Assembly (NCBI GenBank): GCA_934481325.1 | Contig: CAKSPL010000039.1 | Location: forward strand, 1-8,761 | Direction of reading: 5' to 3' | From: an uncultured Eubacteriales bacterium | Lineage (GTDB): Bacteria; Bacillota; Clostridia; Oscillospirales; CAG-272 | Length of the DNA stretch: 8,761 nucleotides | Shown here: piece by piece, positions 6,129 to 8,761 of the stretch | How positions within the stretch are numbered: position 1 is the first letter of the stretch | How the letters are laid out: each line of letters begins with the position of its first letter | Program-made: the position numbers and the translations under genes | Notes under the pieces: generated by a model | What the model was told of the DNA's origin: nothing | The model's input: the letters and a program-made list of their open reading frames with translations, nothing else | Database searches by the model: none

Positions 6129-7463
6129 TCAGTCCGCCTGTAACGGCAGGGTGCATTCAAACGCCCCCTCGCCTGCTACGAACACTTTTTTGGCGTATTT
6201 CTGCACCATCCGGCGCGTAACCGCACTCCATTCCGGGTCGGCATAACGCAACGGCCCCCACGGTGCCACCAGGGGTGCCGGCCATAGCACCACCGGTGCC
6301 TTGATGCAGTCATAAAGCTCATCGGTGCCGCCGGGATACCCGTGATGCGCCACCTGAACCACATCGCTTTCCAGTCCGTTGCCGTATCGCGCGCAGAACA
6401 GTGGCGCGCCGCTTTCGGCAATGTCCCCAAGGAACATCCATTTCTGCCCCGCCGCCCGCACGCGGAACACCAGCGAGGTATCGTTGAAATTGTGCAGACG
6501 ATGCGGCATCGGGTAGTCCTCAAAGGTGAAGAGCAGCTCCACCGTCAGCCCCGAGAGGTAAAACCGCTGACCCGTGCGCGCCTTGATGACCCTTGCCCCC
6601 TCAAACCGCGCCACACATTCGTCCCAGTTTGCCAAGAACCCCGCCACGAAGGTATCGCCCATTTCGGTGAGGCGGCTCTTTCCCGGGAAGCTGTAAATTA
6701 CGGTTTCCAGCTTCACCTTTTCGGCATAGTCCCGCGCAAAATCGAAAAACGCGCCGATGTGGTCGATATGGGCGTGGGTGAAAATCCAAGCCGCAATCAC
6801 GGGCGTTTTCCCCTCCGCCATCCGGGAAAGCGCGGCAAAAAGCCGGTCGGCAATGCCGGGGGTGTTCCACCCACCGTCAATCACGAAAAACTTTCCGTCC
6901 GCAAGGCGGAAAATATAACTCATCCCGCAGTCTACCTTTTCGAAAAGGTCGCCCTCCTGGCGGAAAAGAATCGGTAAATCTCCGCACGGTACGGGGGTAA
7001 TTGCCGGAAGGGCGGTTTTTGCCATCGGCTCCGATACCGCGCGCAAAATCCCGTCGCTCGTTGCAAACGAAAGGCTCACCACCGTGCTGTCGTTATAATA
7101 GGTTGCCGCACGCACCGCGCCCTCGGCAAATTCCGCGTGCCGCGAAAAGCCCGCCGCCGAAAGTGCCGCACCGTAAGCCGAAAAGTCCGCCTCATCGGCA
7201 CCTGCGCGGGTCAGCAGAAACGCGCCGTCCCCCACGTCGTCCGTCCGGTAAGGCGCGGGAAACGGGGGGAGCGATGCCACCGCCCAGCTTTTTTCCAGCC
7301 TTTCACGAACGATGTCCGCGTGTTCGTCTCTTGCCGCGGCAAGCGCACTTCGTGCCTCGTTGCGGTATTTCTGCGCCTCGTTGCGATAGCGTTGCACGTC
7401 CGCCAGCAATTGTTTCAGTTCTTCTGTAACGGATGGTTGCAAAGAGGTGTTGTTTTCTTCCAT
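6129..7463 (-). CDS. MBL-fold metallo-hydrolase, ComEC/Rec2-like catalytic domain, coiled-coil N-terminus
   Basis: A soluble 444-residue metallo-beta-lactamase-fold hydrolase. Residues about 12-60 are charged, Ala/Arg/Glu-rich and likely coiled coil, with the tandem heptads RYRNEAQ-KYRNEAR (25-38). Residues about 70-150 form a small alpha/beta domain of a kind I recognise in front of MBL domains in gut Firmicutes but cannot name. The MBL domain (about 160-444) has DGGW (196-199), the metal motif THAHIDH (229-235; ligands His230, His232, Asp234, His235), FLGD (344-347) and VAHHG (371-375). FLGD plus HHG resembles the C-terminal domain of ComEC, but there are no membrane segments, so this is not the DNA-uptake channel; a phosphodiesterase or similar hydrolase is possible. 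The start is the ATG at 7463, with GGAG 9 nt upstream. The ATG at 7529 is excluded because it overlaps the predicted -10 box. Substrate unknown. Confidence 0.88.
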   Translation of the reverse strand: MEENNTSLQPSVTEELKQLLADVQRYRNEAQKYRNEARSALAAARDEHADIVRERLEKSWAVASLPPFPAPYRTDDVGDGAFLLTRAGADEADFSAYGAALSAAGFSRHAEFAEGAVRAATYYNDSTVVSLSFATSDGILRAVSEPMAKTALPAITPVPCGDLPILFRQEGDLFEKVDCGMSYIFRLADGKFFVIDGGWNTPGIADRLFAALSRMAEGKTPVIAAWIFTHAHIDHIGAFFDFARDYAEKVKLETVIYSFPGKSRLTEMGDTFVAGFLANWDECVARFEGARVIKARTGQRFYLSGLTVELLFTFEDYPMPHRLHNFNDTSLVFRVRAAGQKWMFLGDIAESGAPLFCARYGNGLESDVVQVAHHGYPGGTDELYDCIKAPVVLWPAPLVAPWGPLRYADPEWSAVTRRMVQKYAKKVFVAGEGAFECTLPLQAD

Positions 7464-7482
7464 CAGAATAGTCTCCGTTCCC

Positions 7483-7520
7483 GGCAGTGCCGCGCACTGC
7501 CCGATTCCGGGCTTTCCCGG
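7483..7520 (-). promoter_or_regulatory. Two stem-loops in the leader of the MBL gene
   Basis: Between the predicted transcription start and the ribosome site lie two compact hairpins. CCGGG at 7507-7511 pairs with CCCGG at 7516-7520 (4-nt loop). GGCAGTGC at 7483-7490 pairs perfectly with GCACTGCC at 7494-7501 (3-nt loop). They could affect mRNA stability or early termination. Neither is followed by a T-run, and I recognise no riboswitch class. Confidence 0.4.
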
Positions 7521-7527
7521 TACGTCC

Positions 7528-7557
7528 ATCTTAACACATCCCCCTCGCGCCTGTCAA
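7528..7557 (-). promoter_or_regulatory. Sigma-A-type promoter for the MBL-ThuA unit
   Basis: On the minus strand a perfect -35 TTGACA (7557-7552) is followed by 18 nt and TAAGAT (7533-7528), preceded by TG one base before the hexamer (extended -10). Transcription would start near 7521, leaving a leader of about 58 nt before the ATG at 7463. The match is good, but no transcript data exist. Confidence 0.65.
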
Positions 7558-7664
7558 TCGGTTTTGAAAATTTTGCCGCGGAGCCGCTGACCCCCGCCCG
7601 CGCGGTATTCTCGGAGAAAGTTGCAAAACCTCCGCAGAGTCTGCTACCTTGACATCGTCTAAGG

Positions 7665-7694
7665 AAGAAACCCGGCTTTACAGCCGGGTTTCTT
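7665..7694 (-). terminator. Hairpin terminator after the surface-protein gene, possibly bidirectional
   Basis: A 12-bp perfect stem (7665-7676 with 7683-7694; core AAACCCGGC/GCCGGGTTT) has a 6-nt loop. On the minus strand it lies 39 nt after the surface-protein stop, and its 3' arm ends in a T-rich run (GGGTTTCTTCCTT). On the plus strand the trailing TTTCTTTTATTT is a better T-tract, but I see no plus-strand gene that would need it. Confidence 0.7.
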
Positions 7695-7701
7695 TTATTT
7701 C

Positions 7702-7733
7702 CCGTTTTCGGTCTGCACGAATTATGCAAGCCC
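7702..7733 (-). repeat. 32-nt repeat, copy 2, directly after the surface-protein stop
   Basis: These 32 nt match 52-83 with a single mismatch (A at 7728, G at 78). The first 26 nt, starting CCGTTTTCGGTCTGCACGAA in plus orientation, are identical. This copy abuts the TGA stop at 7736-7734 and lies between it and the terminator hairpin. Confidence 0.85.
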
Positions 7734-8761
7734 TCACCAAGTGAGGTCTTTGAGCCGCTTCTTTTTGCGGATCGGGTGCGCGATGGCAAAGCTCACACTC
7801 GCTACCACCGTCACCGCGCCGCCACCAATCAGCACATACCAGAAATACGCGGGCTTCGTCTCGTTTTTCTGCGCGCCGCAGACCGTGCAGGTTTCGTGAA
7901 TCTCGCCCTTCGTGAAAAATCCGCGCTTGGAAATTTCCTCGGTCAGCCAGGTATGATCCCGCCCCTCGGGGTTGGGCATCCCGCAGTACACGCAAACGTC
8001 GGCACAGGGCTTGTCAGCGTCCTTTTTCTCAAACCGATGATTGCAACGGTAGGTAAAGGTGTAGGTGGTGTCGTCCTTTTTTTTGAAATTGCCGGAAAAC
8101 TCCGAGGTTCCCTCCACCAGCAGTCCGTCAAAGGTTTTGGCACTCACGGTGTAGGCATCCCCGATATGATAGCCGCCCACGGTGTAGGAGGAGAACACGT
8201 ACCCGTCCTGGTTTTTACATTCCACCCGGATATGCTCGCCGAAATGGATTTTGTCGATTGCCTTGTCGTCCTCTCCGGTCAGGGTGTTCTGATAGTCCAT
8301 CCACAGCACCCTTTCGCGGAAATCCTCCTCGGTGCCGGCATAATAAATGGTTTCCAGATTTTTGGCGCGGTAGAATACGATTTTATCCACCTTTTGGATG
8401 GAGTGGGGCAGATAAACGGTCTTTAAGGTGTCGCAATTGAAAAACGAATAACGACCCAGCGACAGCACGCCCTCCTCAAGATAGGCGGTTTCAACGTTTT
8501 TGCGCTGTTCGGCGTGACCGATCCACGGAATCCACGACGCTTTGGCGTAAATAAACATTGCCTGCTCGCCCTTTTCCGGGGCGCACCACACGCGAAGCAC
8601 CTTGGTATCGGTGTTCAGCTCATAATAAATCTGATAATTGGGGGCAAGCGAGAGTGCTTCGTCCCCGCTCAGATCCTCCGACGGCGTATCCGGCGCGGGA
8701 GCCGGGGGAAGCTCCGGCTCCTCCCCGGAATCCTCGGAGTCCGACCCCCCGGTGCCGGAGC
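7734..8761 (-). CDS. BspA-like leucine-rich-repeat surface protein with C-terminal membrane anchor (partial, N-terminus outside window)
   Basis: The frame is open to the window edge, so only the last 341 residues are visible; the N-terminus and promoter are missing. The visible part opens with an acidic Ser/Gly/Glu/Pro linker (1-40), then YQIYYELNTDTKVLRVW (about 43-59) and BspA/LRR_5-type repeats (about 88-152; VLSLGRYSFFNCDTLKTVYL, then LETIYYAGTEEDF). A stretch at about 176-239 with GGYHIGDAYTVSAKTFDG resembles a MucBP domain. Next come Cys pairs CVYCG and CTVCG, a hydrophobic segment FWYVLIGGGAVTVVASVSFA (about 306-325) and a basic tail with RKKKR, which indicates a single C-terminal membrane anchor with the bulk outside the cell. 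Such proteins are typically adhesins, but the ligand is unknown. A GTG at 8600 is not a real start because the sequence upstream is coding-like and has no ribosome site. Confidence 0.85.
   Translation of the reverse strand, partial: SGTGGSDSEDSGEEPELPPAPAPDTPSEDLSGDEALSLAPNYQIYYELNTDTKVLRVWCAPEKGEQAMFIYAKASWIPWIGHAEQRKNVETAYLEEGVLSLGRYSFFNCDTLKTVYLPHSIQKVDKIVFYRAKNLETIYYAGTEEDFRERVLWMDYQNTLTGEDDKAIDKIHFGEHIRVECKNQDGYVFSSYTVGGYHIGDAYTVSAKTFDGLLVEGTSEFSGNFKKKDDTTYTFTYRCNHRFEKKDADKPCADVCVYCGMPNPEGRDHTWLTEEISKRGFFTKGEIHETCTVCGAQKNETKPAYFWYVLIGGGAVTVVASVSFAIAHPIRKKKRLKDLTW

Noticed and set aside
4603..6246. A 547-codon open frame on the plus strand across comM, the gap and the ThuA gene
   Set aside because: It is antisense to well-supported genes and runs through the repeat, promoter and leader hairpins. 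Composition is biased and no domain is recognisable.
6129..7463. Reading the MBL gene as comEC, pointing to a competence locus together with comM
   Set aside because: It has no membrane segments and no ComEC channel domain. The shared FLGD/HHG motifs belong to a broad MBL subfamily, so two com-like genes here do not make a competence locus.
7560..7694. A plus-strand small RNA ending at the 7665-7694 hairpin, which has a good T-tract on that strand
   Set aside because: TTGACA at 7649-7654 has no usable -10 before the hairpin, and no other promoter pair with correct spacing was found. The hairpin is explained as the terminator of the surface-protein gene.
1..8761. CRISPR array, tRNA, rRNA, phage or transposase genes, defence system
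   Set aside because: I saw no regularly spaced repeats, no cloverleaf or rRNA-like sequence, and no protein with integrase, transposase, nuclease-defence or toxin-antitoxin motifs on either strand.

Overview
The window is a GC-rich bacterial chromosome segment. Every gene I can support lies on the minus strand, so transcription runs from high to low coordinates. Purine-rich Shine-Dalgarno sites close to start codons, a BspA-like leucine-rich surface protein with a C-terminal membrane anchor, and the particular MBL and ThuA-type proteins suggest an anaerobic Firmicute, probably a gut clostridium (Oscillospirales or Christensenellales type). The lineage is inference only; there is no rRNA or other taxonomic marker.

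In transcription order: (1) the 3' part of a large surface protein (8761-7734; its N-terminus is outside the window), with an acidic Ser/Pro/Glu linker, BspA-type repeats, a MucBP-like domain, Cys pairs and a C-terminal membrane segment. It is followed by a copy of a 32-nt repeat and a hairpin terminator. (2) A promoter at 7557-7528 drives a two-gene unit: a soluble metallo-beta-lactamase-fold hydrolase with a coiled-coil N-terminus (7463-6129) and a ThuA-family protein (6084-5344). (3) After a short dispersed hairpin repeat, an extended -10 promoter at 5171-5143 and a structured leader precede comM (TTG start, 5054-3501), which is followed 12 nt later by purB (3488-2061). (4) A 285-nt gap holds two inverted copies of the hairpin repeat. 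(5) An AMP-dependent acyl-CoA ligase (1775-87) ends next to a second copy of the 32-nt repeat.

The genes are mostly conserved and do not form one pathway. purB is a housekeeping purine gene, comM is a DNA branch-migration ATPase, and the ligase activates a carboxylic acid. The MBL/ThuA pair looks like a small uncharacterised metabolic unit.

The unusual content is mainly non-coding. There are three copies of a dispersed hairpin repeat whose stem sequence differs while pairing and flanks are kept, a 32-nt repeat directly after two unrelated stop codons, and two structured 5' leaders that share a 13-nt palindromic core. I found no CRISPR array, tRNA, rRNA, transposase, phage gene or recognisable defence system.
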